Of a stretch of DNA of 64,000 nt, positions 1 through 16,702 are shown piece by piece. The translations under genes were made by a program, and so were the position numbers. Location of the stretch: the NCBI RefSeq assembly GCF_023074055.1, contig NZ_JADPKR010000026.1, positions 124,001 to 188,000 of the forward strand, written 5' to 3'. A model generated the notes under the pieces. That model was not told where the DNA came from. It worked only from the letters and a program-made list of their open reading frames with translations, and ran no database searches. The stretch is from Bradyrhizobium sp. 141. GTDB taxonomy: Bacteria; Pseudomonadota; Alphaproteobacteria; Rhizobiales; Xanthobacteraceae. Position 1 is the first letter of the stretch. Each line of letters opens with the position of its first letter.

Positions 1-2850
<2,850 letters not shown>

Positions 2851-2881
2851 TGGTTCATCCGTAGGAATACCGAGGACAATG

Positions 2882-2908
2882 AAAAGGCCGGCGCAAGCCG
2901 GCCTTTTT
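2882..2908 (+). terminator. Rho-independent terminator after rpoC
   Basis: Perfect 11-base inverted repeat AAAAGGCCGGC / GCCGGCCTTTT around a GCAA loop, ending in five T residues. It lies 30 bases after the rpoC stop and separates the rpo operon from the flavoprotein gene. Confidence 0.93.
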
Positions 2909-3043
2909 GCTGCTTTCATTGCCTGCTGCGATGCGGGATCAACCTTTGTTCATCTTTCCTTCAGGCGCAAAAGAGCTTCTGCTAGGGGAGTTTAGACCGG
3001 TGGATCCCGTGACGGGGGCAGGGCCGGAGACCACGGAACTCAC

Positions 3044-5104
3044 ATGCTTGATCTCGCAATCGTAGGCGGCGGCCCCGGTGGGCTGATGAGCGCCTGGTAT
3101 CTGAAGCGCAAGCTTGGCGATCTCTGTCGCGTCACCATCTACGAGGCCTCCGACCGGCTCGGCGGCAAGATCGTCACGCGCAAGTTCGATTCCGCGCCTG
3201 CGATGTACGAGGCCGGCGTTGCCGAGATCTACGATTACTCGATGACCGGGCCCGATCCGCTGCGCGAGCTGATTCAGCATTTTGGGCTGCAGACCATTCC
3301 GATGGATGCCGAGCAGGTGCAGTTCGGCGGCGAGCTGCTGAGCGACGTGCCCGGCATGCGCCGCAAATACGGCGCCAAGACCGCGGCTGCGATCGAGGCG
3401 TTCCGCAAACGTTGTACCGAGGTGATGTCGCCGATCGAATATTACGAGGGCGTCGGCGCGCACGACAACGACAATCCCTGGGCCTACAAGACCGCCGAGC
3501 AGGTGCTCGACGAGGAGGTCGAGGACGAGACGGCAAAGCGCTTCTTCAAGGTGATGGCGCGCTCCGACATCGCGACCGAGAGCCACAACACCAACGGCCT
3601 CAACGCGCTCAAGAACTATCTGATGGATGTCGACGGCTATATCGGCCTCTATTCCATCCAGAACGGCAATGAACAGTTGATCGAGTGCCTCCAGTCGGAG
3701 GTCAACGCCGATATCCAGCTCAATCACCGCGTGCTCACCGTGGGCAAGGCGCCGACCGGCCGCTACCAGCTCAAGATGATGAACGGCAAGGGACCGGAGA
3801 CCCGCGACTTCGATCTCGTGCTGGTCTGCCTGCCGCATTCCTGGCTCGCCACCGTCGGCTGGGAAGGCGAGCAGCTGCGCAAGTCGATGGTCAAGCACGT
3901 CTCCTATTTCGACCGTCCCGCGCATTACCTGCGCGTCTCGATCCTGTTCGACACGCCGTTCTGGGGCGAGAAGATTTCCGGCGCCTGGTTCATGTCGGAA
4001 GCCTTCGGCGGCTGCTGCGTCTACAACGAGGGCGCGCGCCACGACGTCGGCAAGCACGGCGTGCTGAACTGGCTCATTCCCGGCTCGGACGCGCTGGCCT
4101 TTGCTAATCTATCGGACCAGGAGCTGATCGACGCCGCGCTGAAGTCGCTGCCGGCTTCGCTCGGCGATGCGCGTTTGCATTTCGTGGAAGGCAAGATCCA
4201 CCGCTGGCTGTCGTCAGTGAACGCGATTCCGGGCGGTCTGCCCGTGCGCGACGTCATGACCAATCACCGGCCGGAGCCGAAGGAGCATCCGGGCATCGTG
4301 GTGGTCGGCGACTATCTGTTCGATTCGACGCTGAACGGCCTGCTCGACTCCTCCGACGCGGCGACCGACATCATCCTGACCGAGATGATGCGCCTGCGCC
4401 GCAAGCGCGCGCAGGATGGCAAGCCGGTCTCCGACAAGATCGACCGCGACTATTTCGAGAACTATCGCGGCCTCGGTGCCTATCACGAGGCATGGCGCCA
4501 CTTCACCGACCCCGACTATCTCACCAAGCTGCTCGGCATCGTCTGGGGCAAGACCAAGGGCGCCAAGCTGCTCGTCGCGGGCTCGGCCAGCGGCGAGCTG
4601 GTCGGCGCGCTGCGCGAGCGCGGCATCGATGCCTTCGGCATCGAGAACAACCGTGCCATCCACGCCAGGACGCCGAAGGTGCTGAAGAAGTACAACAAGC
4701 TCGGCTCGATCAGCGACATGCCGTTCAAGGACGGCGCGTTCGACTTCGTGTTCGAAACCAGCCTCTGCCACGTTTCCCCGAAGCAGGTGGTCCGCGCGAT
4801 CAAGGAGCTGAACCGCGTGGTCAAGACCGGCCTGGTGTTCGGCTCGATCACCTCGGACATGGCTCCCGCTCTGATTGATCGCTACGACCTCCTGCGCGGG
4901 GTCAAGAAGCTCGGCACCTGGTGGGAATGGTCCGAGCTGTTCTTCGGCAACGGTTTCGACCTCTCGATGCACCGCAAGGATTGCACCGATGCGCTCTGGG
5001 AAGCGACGCTCGCCGCCAACAAGGGGCCGGGGCAGTGGTACGCCGACGCCGACAGCTTGCGCTATTCCTTCTTCGACAAGGTCGAGGACGAGGACGACGA
5101 TTAG
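3044..5104 (+). CDS. NAD(P)/FAD-dependent amine oxidase-like protein fused to a SAM methyltransferase
   Basis: A 686-residue two-domain protein. The N-terminus carries the dinucleotide-binding motif IVGGGPGGL (residues 5-13) followed by EASDRLGGK, typical of flavin amine oxidase/protoporphyrinogen oxidase-like FAD proteins. The FAD-closing segment GIVVVGDYLFDSTLNGLLDS lies near residues 418-437. Residues about 500-640 resemble a class I methyltransferase: LLVAGSASGELV with an acidic residue in GIENN (motif I/II), and DMPFKDGAFDFVFETSLCHV (motif IV-like). The C-terminus ends in an acidic run. The ATG at 3044 puts the Rossmann strand at the N-terminus as expected; no strong ribosome-binding site is seen. 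It lies between rpoC and rpsL and next to an ABC exporter, which may handle its product. Substrate unknown. Confidence 0.85.
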   Translation: MLDLAIVGGGPGGLMSAWYLKRKLGDLCRVTIYEASDRLGGKIVTRKFDSAPAMYEAGVAEIYDYSMTGPDPLRELIQHFGLQTIPMDAEQVQFGGELLSDVPGMRRKYGAKTAAAIEAFRKRCTEVMSPIEYYEGVGAHDNDNPWAYKTAEQVLDEEVEDETAKRFFKVMARSDIATESHNTNGLNALKNYLMDVDGYIGLYSIQNGNEQLIECLQSEVNADIQLNHRVLTVGKAPTGRYQLKMMNGKGPETRDFDLVLVCLPHSWLATVGWEGEQLRKSMVKHVSYFDRPAHYLRVSILFDTPFWGEKISGAWFMSEAFGGCCVYNEGARHDVGKHGVLNWLIPGSDALAFANLSDQELIDAALKSLPASLGDARLHFVEGKIHRWLSSVNAIPGGLPVRDVMTNHRPEPKEHPGIVVVGDYLFDSTLNGLLDSSDAATDIILTEMMRLRRKRAQDGKPVSDKIDRDYFENYRGLGAYHEAWRHFTDPDYLTKLLGIVWGKTKGAKLLVAGSASGELVGALRERGIDAFGIENNRAIHARTPKVLKKYNKLGSISDMPFKDGAFDFVFETSLCHVSPKQVVRAIKELNRVVKTGLVFGSITSDMAPALIDRYDLLRGVKKLGTWWEWSELFFGNGFDLSMHRKDCTDALWEATLAANKGPGQWYADADSLRYSFFDKVEDEDDD

Positions 5105-5171
5105 CCGCTTGGAGCGAGCGCCTTCGCCAATTGTTTTGCCGAATTCATCTTGATCGCATAGAATCGGTGCA

Positions 5172-5188
5172 ATAGCGGTTACCGCTAT
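5172..5188. promoter_or_regulatory. 17-base perfect palindrome upstream of the ABC exporter
   Basis: ATAGCGGT-T-ACCGCTAT, an 8-base perfect inverted repeat around one base, located 49 bases before the ABC exporter start and 68 bases after the flavoprotein stop. There is no T-run after it, so an operator is more likely than a terminator. No regulator is identified. Confidence 0.4.
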
Positions 5189-5236
5189 CTCCTGCTTTCT
5201 CTGCGGTCATGCCGGCCGTCAGCATCGGTTGGTTTC

Positions 5237-7261
5237 ATGGCGTCCAAGCCCCTCCCGCCCGACAAACAGAAGCTCGCCGCCGACGAGGCGGCCGAGCTCG
5301 ACGACAAGCTCGCCGCGGCTGCCAAGCCGGACCTCGAAGACGACGAGGACGATGAGGACGAGGCAGATGACGAGCTGGAGCTTGATGACGACGATGAGGA
5401 CGAGGACCTCGTCGTCTTTACCGCGCGCGAGGCCGCCGGCGCGCTCGCGACCATCGTCGGGTTCGTCAAGCCCCATCTGACCAACTACAAGCGGATGCTG
5501 TCATTCGTGGCGTTTGGCGTCTTCGTCGAGACGCTGTTCAACGTCATCATGCCTCTCAGCCTCAAGTTCCTGATCGACGATGCGCTCGGCGAGGAGGACT
5601 TCCAGGCGCTGTACAAGATCCTCGGCGTGCTCGCCGTCGCCGGCATCTTCACCTCGATCGTCGCCGTCTGGTACGAGCGCTGGGATGCGCGGTTGGCTGC
5701 CTGTATCATCTCCGACGTCCGCAAGCGCCTGTTCGAGCACGTCCAGGACCTGCCGGCGGCCTATTTCGGCCGCACCAAGCGCGGCGAAATTCTGTCGCGC
5801 TTCTCGGTCGACCTGTCAGCCTTCGAAGGCTCGGTGAAGACTTTCGCCAACAGTGCCGCGCTGCCGTTTCTGGAATTGATCGCCGGCATCGTCCTGATGG
5901 TGTTCCTGAACTGGCAGCTGGCGGCCGTTGCGCTGCTCGTGTTCCCGATCACGCTGATCGGCCCGCGGATCCTGACGCCCAAGGCGGTGCAGGCCAATTA
6001 CGAGCAGAAGCTCAACGAGAGCGCGCTGCTCGGCATGGTGCAGGAGAACGTGGCGGCGCAAGCCGTGATCAAGGCATTCAGCCTGCAGCGCAAGATGTTC
6101 GGCTTCTTCCGCTTCCGCAACGACGAGACGCGCAACAAGATCGCCTCGGCCACGTTCCTGTCGACCATGGTGGAGCGCACGGTCACTATTTCGGTGCTGC
6201 TGCTGCACCTCGTCGTGCTGGCCATCGGCGCGTACCTGGCGACCAAGGGCCAGATCACGATCGGCACCTTTGTCACCTTCGAGAGCGCGTTCTGGGAGGT
6301 CTCCTACAACATCGCCCACGTGATGCATTTCATTCCGGTGTCGATCTCCTCGGCCGCCGCGATCCGTCACATCCAGGAGCTGCTGGACCAGCCGACCCGC
6401 GGTGCCGATCGTCCTGGCGCGCCCGACCTGCCGCGCATCACCAACGACATCACCTTCGATCACGTCACCTTCCAGTACGAGGGCAGTCAGACGCCGGTGC
6501 TGGATAATCTCAGTCTCAAGCTCAATGCGGGCAAGCGCATCGCGATCGTCGGCCCGAGCGGCTCCGGCAAGAGCACGTTGCTCAACCTGATCCTGCGGCT
6601 CTACGTGCCCAACGAGGGGCGCGTTACCATCGATGGCGTCGACGTCCGCAAGGTGACGCTGGATTCACTGCGCCGGAGCATGGCGGTGGTGTTCCAGGAG
6701 AACATGCTGTTCAACATGTCCATCCGCGAGAACATCCGGCTCGGCAAGGAGGGCGCAAGCGACGAGGAGGTGGAGGAGGCGGCCAAGAAGGCCGAGATTC
6801 ACCGCTACATCATGAGCCTGCCGCAGCGCTACGACACGCCGGTCGGCGAGCGCGGCGACACCCTGTCGGGCGGCCAGCGCCAGCGCATCGCGATCGCGCG
6901 TGCGATCATCCGCAACCCCTCGGTGCTGCTGCTGGACGAAGCCACCTCGGCGCTGGACCAGACCACGGAAGCTGCAATCAACCGGACGCTGCTCAAGGTC
7001 GCCAAGGGCCGTACCATGATCTGGTCGACCCACCGGCTGACCTCGGTGGTCGAAATGGACGAAATCATCGTGATTTCCGCGGGCAGGGCGATCGAACGCG
7101 GCTCGCATGCCCAGCTGCTCGCCAAGAACGGCACCTATCGCAAGCTATGGAACGACCAGACCCACCAGCCGCATGGCGCGGCGGCTCACGCCGACGACGG
7201 CAGAGACGATGATGATGAAGACGACCTCGAGGATGATGAGGACGAGGACGGGGAGGAGTGA
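5237..7261 (+). CDS. ABC exporter (fused permease and ATPase) with acidic N- and C-terminal tails
   Basis: A 674-residue half-transporter of the MsbA/NdvA/lipid-exporter type that would act as a homodimer in the inner membrane. Residues ~34-58 are almost entirely Asp/Glu. The six-helix membrane domain spans about 80-340 and the nucleotide-binding domain about 400-630. Visible are Walker A GPSGSGKST (from 439), Q-loop FQEN, signature LSGGQ (543-547), Walker B VLLLDEA and the H-loop THR. The last ~24 residues are again nearly all acidic. Its ATG is 132 bases after the flavoprotein-methyltransferase stop, on the same strand, so co-transcription is plausible. Substrate cannot be read from sequence. 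The paired acidic tails are unusual for the family. Confidence 0.92.
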   Translation: MASKPLPPDKQKLAADEAAELDDKLAAAAKPDLEDDEDDEDEADDELELDDDDEDEDLVVFTAREAAGALATIVGFVKPHLTNYKRMLSFVAFGVFVETLFNVIMPLSLKFLIDDALGEEDFQALYKILGVLAVAGIFTSIVAVWYERWDARLAACIISDVRKRLFEHVQDLPAAYFGRTKRGEILSRFSVDLSAFEGSVKTFANSAALPFLELIAGIVLMVFLNWQLAAVALLVFPITLIGPRILTPKAVQANYEQKLNESALLGMVQENVAAQAVIKAFSLQRKMFGFFRFRNDETRNKIASATFLSTMVERTVTISVLLLHLVVLAIGAYLATKGQITIGTFVTFESAFWEVSYNIAHVMHFIPVSISSAAAIRHIQELLDQPTRGADRPGAPDLPRITNDITFDHVTFQYEGSQTPVLDNLSLKLNAGKRIAIVGPSGSGKSTLLNLILRLYVPNEGRVTIDGVDVRKVTLDSLRRSMAVVFQENMLFNMSIRENIRLGKEGASDEEVEEAAKKAEIHRYIMSLPQRYDTPVGERGDTLSGGQRQRIAIARAIIRNPSVLLLDEATSALDQTTEAAINRTLLKVAKGRTMIWSTHRLTSVVEMDEIIVISAGRAIERGSHAQLLAKNGTYRKLWNDQTHQPHGAAAHADDGRDDDDEDDLEDDEDEDGEE

Positions 7262-7629
7262 GCGGGCCGCACCGATTCTGTGATTCCGGTCATCGGTGGT
7301 CGCTCGATCTGCACGTGACGATGAGTTCTTCGATTCGAAAACTCGGTCGGATAACTCTCGTGCGGATTGGTCAGGACGTCGAAATGCCCCGTGGCCGACA
7401 GCCGACGACTATGATGAAGTCCCCGCGCCGATTGCTCCCCTAAGCGAATAGATTAACGCCTCACGAGCAAAAAAGGCTTGCCGAGGGTCATAAAAGTGCT
7501 TTTCGCCCGGATATAAATGGCCGACAAGCTGGTGAAATGGAGGCTGCGGGCCCATATCGGGGTGACGCGGCAAGGGCGGCAAACAGCGATTTTGACAGGC
7601 TCCTGAGCGCCTTGTGACTGTCGTTTCGC
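7262..7629. other. Intergenic region upstream of the str promoter, no gene seen
   Basis: Open frames here are short, lack family features and lack ribosome-binding sites. No convincing terminator for the ABC gene was found. A TTGACA at 7592-7597 has no matching -10 at the proper distance. Confidence 0.5.
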
Positions 7630-7657
7630 CTTGACTTGATCGATTCTCACTTATAGA
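7630..7657 (+). promoter_or_regulatory. Predicted sigma-70 promoter of the str operon
   Basis: CTTGAC at 7630-7635 and TATAGA at 7652-7657, separated by 16 bases, match the alphaproteobacterial housekeeping pattern. This is the best promoter candidate in the 860-base gap before rpsL and predicts a leader of about 455 bases. Confidence 0.55.
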
Positions 7658-7663
7658 AAGCGC

Positions 7664-8121
7664 CTCACTTACGACAGGCGGTGAGCATCGCCAGCGTCGG
7701 AACGGGCCACCCGTTAGATCCCCAAGGACTAGATCCACCAGGAACTAGATCCACAAGGGTCGCTCAAGGCGGGCACCAACCTCGACGAATGCCGCTCAAA
7801 CGCTGTCGATCATAGCTAGGCAATGCCAGTGCGACTTTAGTTCTCTTGAGCACGTTCTCTTGAGATCGAAATCGGATGCATGACCTCGGTGCGCGGGCCG
7901 CGGCTTTACGCTGACCGGCCTCATACTGCGGTCCTCTGTGGCGTCGAAGCGCTTTCCGCTCGTTGATGGAGCGGTTGGCGCAATTTCGCTTTGCGCGGAT
8001 TGTTCCGCGAAGGGCGGCCTCGTCGGGCAGGTAGCTCGAAAGAATTTGCAGTCCCGGCAACGGGCTGCGGCAAGACAGCGGACCCGGAAGGGTCTGCGAC
8101 AGAACAAAGGGTAAGGCCAGG
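7664..8121 (+). other. Long untranslated leader of the str operon
   Basis: About 455 bases between the predicted promoter and rpsL with no supported gene. It contains the imperfect tandem repeat at 7715-7761. The ribosome-binding site for rpsL lies in AAGGCCAGG just before 8122. Ribosomal operon leaders often carry feedback control, but I recognise no known RNA fold here. Confidence 0.45.
7715..7761. repeat. Three-copy imperfect tandem repeat in the rpsL leader
   Basis: Units start at 7715, 7730 and 7746, with a period of 15-16 bases. Each begins TAGATCC and continues with a purine-rich AAGG/AGGA half. The function is unknown. Confidence 0.6.
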
Positions 8122-8493
8122 ATGCCGACGATCAACCAGCTGATCGCTCAACCGCGTGAAGTGCAGAAGTCGCGCAAGAAGGTGCCGGCGCTGCAGCAGT
8201 CGCCGCAGAAGCGTGGTGTTTGCACGCGCGTCTACACCACGACCCCGAAGAAGCCGAACTCGGCGCTTCGTAAGGTCGCCAAGGTGCGCCTGACCAACGG
8301 CTTCGAGGTGATCGGCTACATCCCCGGCGAGGGCCATAACCTCCAGGAGCACTCGGTGGTCATGATCCGCGGCGGTCGCGTCAAGGACTTGCCCGGCGTG
8401 CGCTACCACATCCTCCGCGGCGTTCTGGATACCCAGGGCGTCAAGAACCGTAAGCAGCGTCGTTCGAAGTACGGCGCGAAGCGTCCGAAGTAA
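8122..8493 (+). CDS. rpsL: 30S ribosomal protein S12
   Basis: A 123-residue uS12, decoding-centre protein of the small subunit. The conserved loop [12 protein letters not shown] places K43, and GRVKDLPG places K88 with D89, the position often beta-methylthiolated. Both lysines are the streptomycin-sensitive form. It is the first gene of the str operon (rpsL-rpsG-fusA-tuf) and is preceded by a long leader. Length and sequence are full and typical. Confidence 0.99.
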   Translation: MPTINQLIAQPREVQKSRKKVPALQQSPQKRGVCTRVYTTTPKKPNSALRKVAKVRLTNGFEVIGYIPGEGHNLQEHSVVMIRGGRVKDLPGVRYHILRGVLDTQGVKNRKQRRSKYGAKRPK

Positions 8494-8979
<486 letters not shown>

Positions 8980-9009
8980 CGGCGAAACACGGAATCTAAG
9001 GAACACCCA

Positions 9010-11082
<2,073 letters not shown>

Positions 11083-11122
11083 TTGTCGTCGGTCACGAAC
11101 TGACGATTGAACGGAGAGTCAA

Positions 11123-12313
<1,191 letters not shown>

Positions 12314-12316
12314 CAA

Positions 12317-12380
12317 GCGAATAGGGAATGGTGAGTGGCGAATAGGGAATTCTATTCGCTACTCGCTACTCGCCACTCAC
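12317..12380. repeat. Palindromic GCGAATAG-type element, copy 1 (tuf-rpsJ gap)
   Basis: Imperfect hairpin: the left arm contains GTGAGTGGCGAATAG and the right arm reads CTATTCGCTACTCGCTACTCGCCACTCAC. It begins 3 bases after the tuf stop and ends 16 bases before the rpsJ ATG, just upstream of the AGAGAAAG ribosome-binding site. The same motif occurs at 26146 and 27809. Confidence 0.8.
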
Positions 12381-12396
12381 TAGAGAAAGCACGGCA

Positions 12397-12705
12397 ATGA
12401 ACGGCCAAAACATTCGTATCCGTCTCAAGGCGTTCGACCATCGTATCCTCGATACGTCGACCCGCGAGATTGTGAACACGGCGAAGCGCACCGGCGCGCA
12501 GGTCCGCGGACCCATTCCGCTGCCCACCCGCATCGAGAAGTTCACCGTCAACCGTTCGCCCCACGTCGACAAGAAGAGCCGCGAGCAGTTCGAGATGCGC
12601 ACTCACAAGCGCCTGCTCGACATCGTCGATCCGACCCCGCAGACCGTCGATGCTTTGATGAAGCTCGACCTGGCCGCCGGTGTCGACGTCGAGATCAAGC
12701 TCTAA
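12397..12705 (+). CDS. rpsJ: 30S ribosomal protein S10
   Basis: A 102-residue uS10, first gene of the S10 cluster; also the NusE transcription factor. [16 protein letters not shown] and RGPIPLPT with the following [17 protein letters not shown] segment are diagnostic. Its start lies just after a palindromic repeat element, so that element forms most of its 5' flank. Confidence 0.99.
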
Positions 12706-12757
12706 GATTTTTGGATCCCGTTCGCGCAAGCGGACAGAAAGAACAGGAAGCAAGCCG

Positions 12758-13474
12758 ATGCGCTCCGGAGTGATCGCACAAAAGGTCGGGATGACGCGGG
12801 TCTTTACAGAGGCCGGCGAACATATCCCCGTGACCGTGCTGAAGCTCGGCAATTGCCAGGTCGTAGGCCACCGTACCGAAGAGAAGAACGGTTACGTCGC
12901 GCTCCAGCTTGGTTCTGGCAGCCGCAAGACCGTTTACATGCCCAAGGCGGAGCGCGGCCAGTTCGCGGTCGCCAAGGTCGAGCCGAAGCGGCAGGTCGAG
13001 GAATTCCGCGTCTCCGCGGATCAGATGATCCCCGTCGGCGCCGAGATCCTTGCCGACCACTTCGTCGTCGGCCAGTTCGTCGACGTCACCGGCACCTCGG
13101 TCGGTAAGGGCTTCGCCGGCGGTATGAAGCGCTGGAACTTCGGTGGTCTGCGCGCCACCCACGGCGTCTCGGTCTCGCACCGCTCGATCGGTTCGACCGG
13201 TGGCCGTCAGGACCCCGGCAAGACCTGGAAGAACAAGAAGATGCCCGGCCACATGGGTGTCGACCGCATCACCACGCTCAACCTTCGCGTCGTTCAGCTC
13301 GATGTCGAGCGCGGCCTGATCCTCGTCGAAGGCGCCGTTCCCGGCTCCAAGGGCGGCTGGATTCGCGTGCGCGACGCGGTCAAGAAGCCGCTGCCGAAGG
13401 AAGCTCCGAAGCCCGGCAAGTTCAAGGTTGCGGGTGGCGAAGCCGAGGCTGCGGCCCAGCAGGAGGGTGCGTGA
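12758..13474 (+). CDS. rplC: 50S ribosomal protein L3
   Basis: A 238-residue uL3, an early-assembling protein near the peptidyl transferase centre. The ATG at 12758 is chosen because [14 protein letters not shown] is the family N-terminus; the frame is open 26 codons upstream but that part is out of family. The loop [20 protein letters not shown], including the glutamine methylated in E. coli, is intact. An Ala/Glu-rich C-terminal tail is longer than in E. coli. It starts 52 bases after rpsJ. Confidence 0.98.
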   Translation: MRSGVIAQKVGMTRVFTEAGEHIPVTVLKLGNCQVVGHRTEEKNGYVALQLGSGSRKTVYMPKAERGQFAVAKVEPKRQVEEFRVSADQMIPVGAEILADHFVVGQFVDVTGTSVGKGFAGGMKRWNFGGLRATHGVSVSHRSIGSTGGRQDPGKTWKNKKMPGHMGVDRITTLNLRVVQLDVERGLILVEGAVPGSKGGWIRVRDAVKKPLPKEAPKPGKFKVAGGEAEAAAQQEGA

Positions 13475-13475
13475 G

Positions 13476-14096
13476 ATGGAATTGAAGGTCACCACGCTCG
13501 AAGGTAAGGAAGCCGGCTCGGTCCAGCTGTCCGACACCATTTTCGGCCTCGAGCCGCGCCAGGACATCATTGCACGTTGCGTGCAGTGGCAGCTCAACAA
13601 GCGCCAGGCCGGCACGCACAAGGCCAAGGGCCGCGCCGAGATCTGGCGCACCGGCAAGAAGATGTACAAGCAGAAGGGTACCGGCGGTGCTCGTCACGGC
13701 TCGGCCCGCGTGCCGCAGTTCCGCGGCGGCGGCCGTGCCTTCGGTCCGGTGGTGCGTTCGCACGCCACCGACCTGCCGAAGAAGGTCCGTGCACTCGCGC
13801 TGAAGCATGCGCTCTCGGCCAAGGCCAAGGACGGCGATCTCGTCGTGATCGAGAAGGCCGCGCTGGAAGCCGCCAAGACCAAGGCGCTGCTCGGTCACTT
13901 CTCGGGTCTGGGCCTGACCAACGCGCTGATCATCGACGGCGCCGAGCTCAACAACGGCTTCGCCGCTGCGGCTCGCAACATCCCGAACATGGACGTGCTG
14001 CCGATCCAGGGCATCAACGTCTACGACATCCTGCGCCGTCAGAAGCTCGTTCTGACCAAGGCCGCCATCGATGCGCTGGAGGCGCGCTTCAAATGA
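13476..14096 (+). CDS. rplD: 50S ribosomal protein L4
   Basis: A 206-residue uL4, tunnel-lining protein and, in E. coli, feedback regulator of the S10 operon. The ATG at 13476 gives the family N-terminus [14 protein letters not shown] and lies 1 base after the rplC stop. The conserved tunnel extension [20 protein letters not shown] is present near residue 65. The stop overlaps the rplW start by ATGA, implying translational coupling. Confidence 0.98.
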   Translation: MELKVTTLEGKEAGSVQLSDTIFGLEPRQDIIARCVQWQLNKRQAGTHKAKGRAEIWRTGKKMYKQKGTGGARHGSARVPQFRGGGRAFGPVVRSHATDLPKKVRALALKHALSAKAKDGDLVVIEKAALEAAKTKALLGHFSGLGLTNALIIDGAELNNGFAAAARNIPNMDVLPIQGINVYDILRRQKLVLTKAAIDALEARFK

Positions 14097-14395
14097 CGAA
14101 GAACATCGAGGCTCGCCACTACGACGTGATCGTGTCGCCGGTCGTGACCGAAAAGGCGACGATCGCCTCTGAGCACAACAAGGTGCTGTTCAAGGTGGCC
14201 GCCAAGGCGACCAAGCCGCAGATCAAGGAAGCGATCGAGAAGCTGTTCGACGTCAAGGTCAAGAGCGTCAACACGCTGGTCCGCAAGGGCAAGACCAAGA
14301 TCTTCCGCGGCAATCTCGGCTCGCAGTCGAACACCAAGCGCGCGATCGTGACCCTCGAAGAGGGCCACCGGATCGACGTCACCACCGGTCTGTAA
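14093..14395 (+). CDS. rplW: 50S ribosomal protein L23
   Basis: A 100-residue uL23, at the tunnel exit where SRP and trigger factor dock. It begins [20 protein letters not shown] and contains [14 protein letters not shown]. It overlaps rplD by 4 bases. The longer frame that covers it upstream is out of family. Confidence 0.98.
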   Translation: MTKNIEARHYDVIVSPVVTEKATIASEHNKVLFKVAAKATKPQIKEAIEKLFDVKVKSVNTLVRKGKTKIFRGNLGSQSNTKRAIVTLEEGHRIDVTTGL

Positions 14396-14407
14396 GGTCG
14401 TACGACG

Positions 14408-15241
14408 ATGGCACTGAAGACATTCAATCCTACGACGCCGGGCCAGCGCCAGCTGGTCATGGTCGATCGTTCGGCCCTGTACAAGGGCAAGCCGGTCAAG
14501 GCGCTCACCGAGGGCAAGCACTCCTCGGGCGGCCGCAACAACACCGGTCGCATCACCGTGCGCTTCCGCGGCGGCGGTCACAAGCAGACGCTGCGCACCG
14601 TGGATTTCAAGCGCGAGAAGATCGACGTCCCCGCGACCGTCGAGCGTCTCGAGTATGATCCGAACCGCACCGGCTTCATCGCGCTGATCAAGTATCAGGA
14701 CGGCGAGCAGGCCTACATCCTGGCGCCGCAGCGCCTTGCCGTGGGTGACACCATCATCGCCGGCAACTACGTCGACGTGAAGCCGGGCAATGTCATGCCG
14801 CTCGGCAACATGCCGGTCGGCACGATCATCCACAACATCGAGGTCAAGATCGGGAAGGGCGGCCAGCTCGCCCGTTCCGCTGGCACCTATGCCCAGCTCG
14901 TCGGCCGCGACCAGGACTACGTGATCATCCGCCTGAACTCGGGCGAGCAGCGCCTGGTGCACGGCCGTTGCCGCGGCACGATCGGCGCGGTGTCGAACCC
15001 GGATCACATGAACACCTCGATCGGCAAGGCCGGCCGTAACCGTTGGCTGGGCCGCAAGCCGCATAACCGCGGTGTCTCGATGAACCCGATCGACCATCCG
15101 CACGGCGGTGGTGAAGGTCGTACCTCGGGCGGCCGCCACCCGGTCACTCCGTGGGGCAAGCCGACCAAGGGCAAGAAGACCCGCACCAACAAGTCGACCA
15201 ACAAATTCATTCTCCTAAGCCGCCACAAGCGGAAGAAGTAA
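14408..15241 (+). CDS. rplB: 50S ribosomal protein L2
   Basis: A 277-residue uL2, needed for subunit association and peptidyl transferase structure. The diagnostic C-terminal loop [20 protein letters not shown], including the conserved histidine, lies near residues 221-240. It starts 12 bases after rplW and is followed by rpsS 12 bases later. Confidence 0.99.
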   Translation: MALKTFNPTTPGQRQLVMVDRSALYKGKPVKALTEGKHSSGGRNNTGRITVRFRGGGHKQTLRTVDFKREKIDVPATVERLEYDPNRTGFIALIKYQDGEQAYILAPQRLAVGDTIIAGNYVDVKPGNVMPLGNMPVGTIIHNIEVKIGKGGQLARSAGTYAQLVGRDQDYVIIRLNSGEQRLVHGRCRGTIGAVSNPDHMNTSIGKAGRNRWLGRKPHNRGVSMNPIDHPHGGGEGRTSGGRHPVTPWGKPTKGKKTRTNKSTNKFILLSRHKRKK

Positions 15242-15253
15242 GGAACGCCGGAC

Positions 15254-15532
15254 ATGGTTCGTTCAGTCTGGAAAGGCCCGTTCGTCGAGGGTTCTCTGCT
15301 CAAGAAGGCAGATGCCGCCCGCGCGTCCGGCCGTCACGACGTCATCAAGATCTGGAGCCGTCGCTCGACGATCCTGCCGCAATTCGTCGGCCTGACCTTC
15401 GGCGTCTACAACGGTCAGAAGCACGTGCCGGTGGCCGTCAACGAGGAAATGGTCGGTCACAAGTTCGGCGAGTTTTCGCCGACCCGGACCTTCCATGGCC
15501 ACTCCGGCGACAAGAAAGCCAAGAAGGCTTGA
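15254..15532 (+). CDS. rpsS: 30S ribosomal protein S19
   Basis: A 92-residue uS19, in the 30S head contacting S13. It begins [13 protein letters not shown] and contains the family motif [16 protein letters not shown]. Standard S10-cluster position between rplB and rplV. Confidence 0.99.
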   Translation: MVRSVWKGPFVEGSLLKKADAARASGRHDVIKIWSRRSTILPQFVGLTFGVYNGQKHVPVAVNEEMVGHKFGEFSPTRTFHGHSGDKKAKKA

Positions 15533-15542
15533 GGATTAAACG

Positions 15543-15929
15543 ATGAGCAAACCTAAGCGCGAACGGAGCCTCGCCGAGAACGAGGCCAAGGCGGTCGCCC
15601 GGATGCTGCGGGTGAGCCCGCAGAAGCTCAACCTGGTCGCCCAGCTCATTCGCGGCCGGAAGGCAGCTGCTGCGCTCGCCGATCTGCAGTTTTCGCGCAA
15701 GCGGATCGCGGTCGACGTGAAGAAGTGCCTGGAATCGGCTATCGCCAATGCCGAGAACAACCACGACCTCGACGTCGACGATCTCGTCGTGGCGCAGGCC
15801 TTCGTCGGCAACGGCCTCGTGATGAAGCGCTTCGCCGCTCGCGGCCGTGGCCGCTCGGGCCGTGTCTACAAACCATTTTCGCAGCTGACGATCATCGTTC
15901 GTCAGGTCGAAGCCGAAGCAGCCGCTTAA
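15543..15929 (+). CDS. rplV: 50S ribosomal protein L22
   Basis: A 128-residue uL22 whose hairpin lines the exit tunnel. The N-terminal [19 protein letters not shown] and the C-terminal [20 protein letters not shown] hairpin segment are diagnostic. It starts 10 bases after rpsS. Confidence 0.99.
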
Positions 15930-15946
15930 GGGCGCAGGAGAACACG

Positions 15947-16672
<726 letters not shown>

Positions 16673-16702
16673 TCCGCACTGAGAATTTGAGGGCTTAAAG
16701 CC

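Noticed and set aside
2939..4057. Long minus-strand frame opposite the flavoprotein gene
   Set aside because: Third-position GC shadow; composition is His/Ala/Val/Leu/Arg-rich with no domain, while the plus strand shows a clear FAD-binding motif.
7764..8135. Minus-strand frames upstream of rpsL
   Set aside because: No ribosome-binding site or family similarity; the region is better explained as the str leader.
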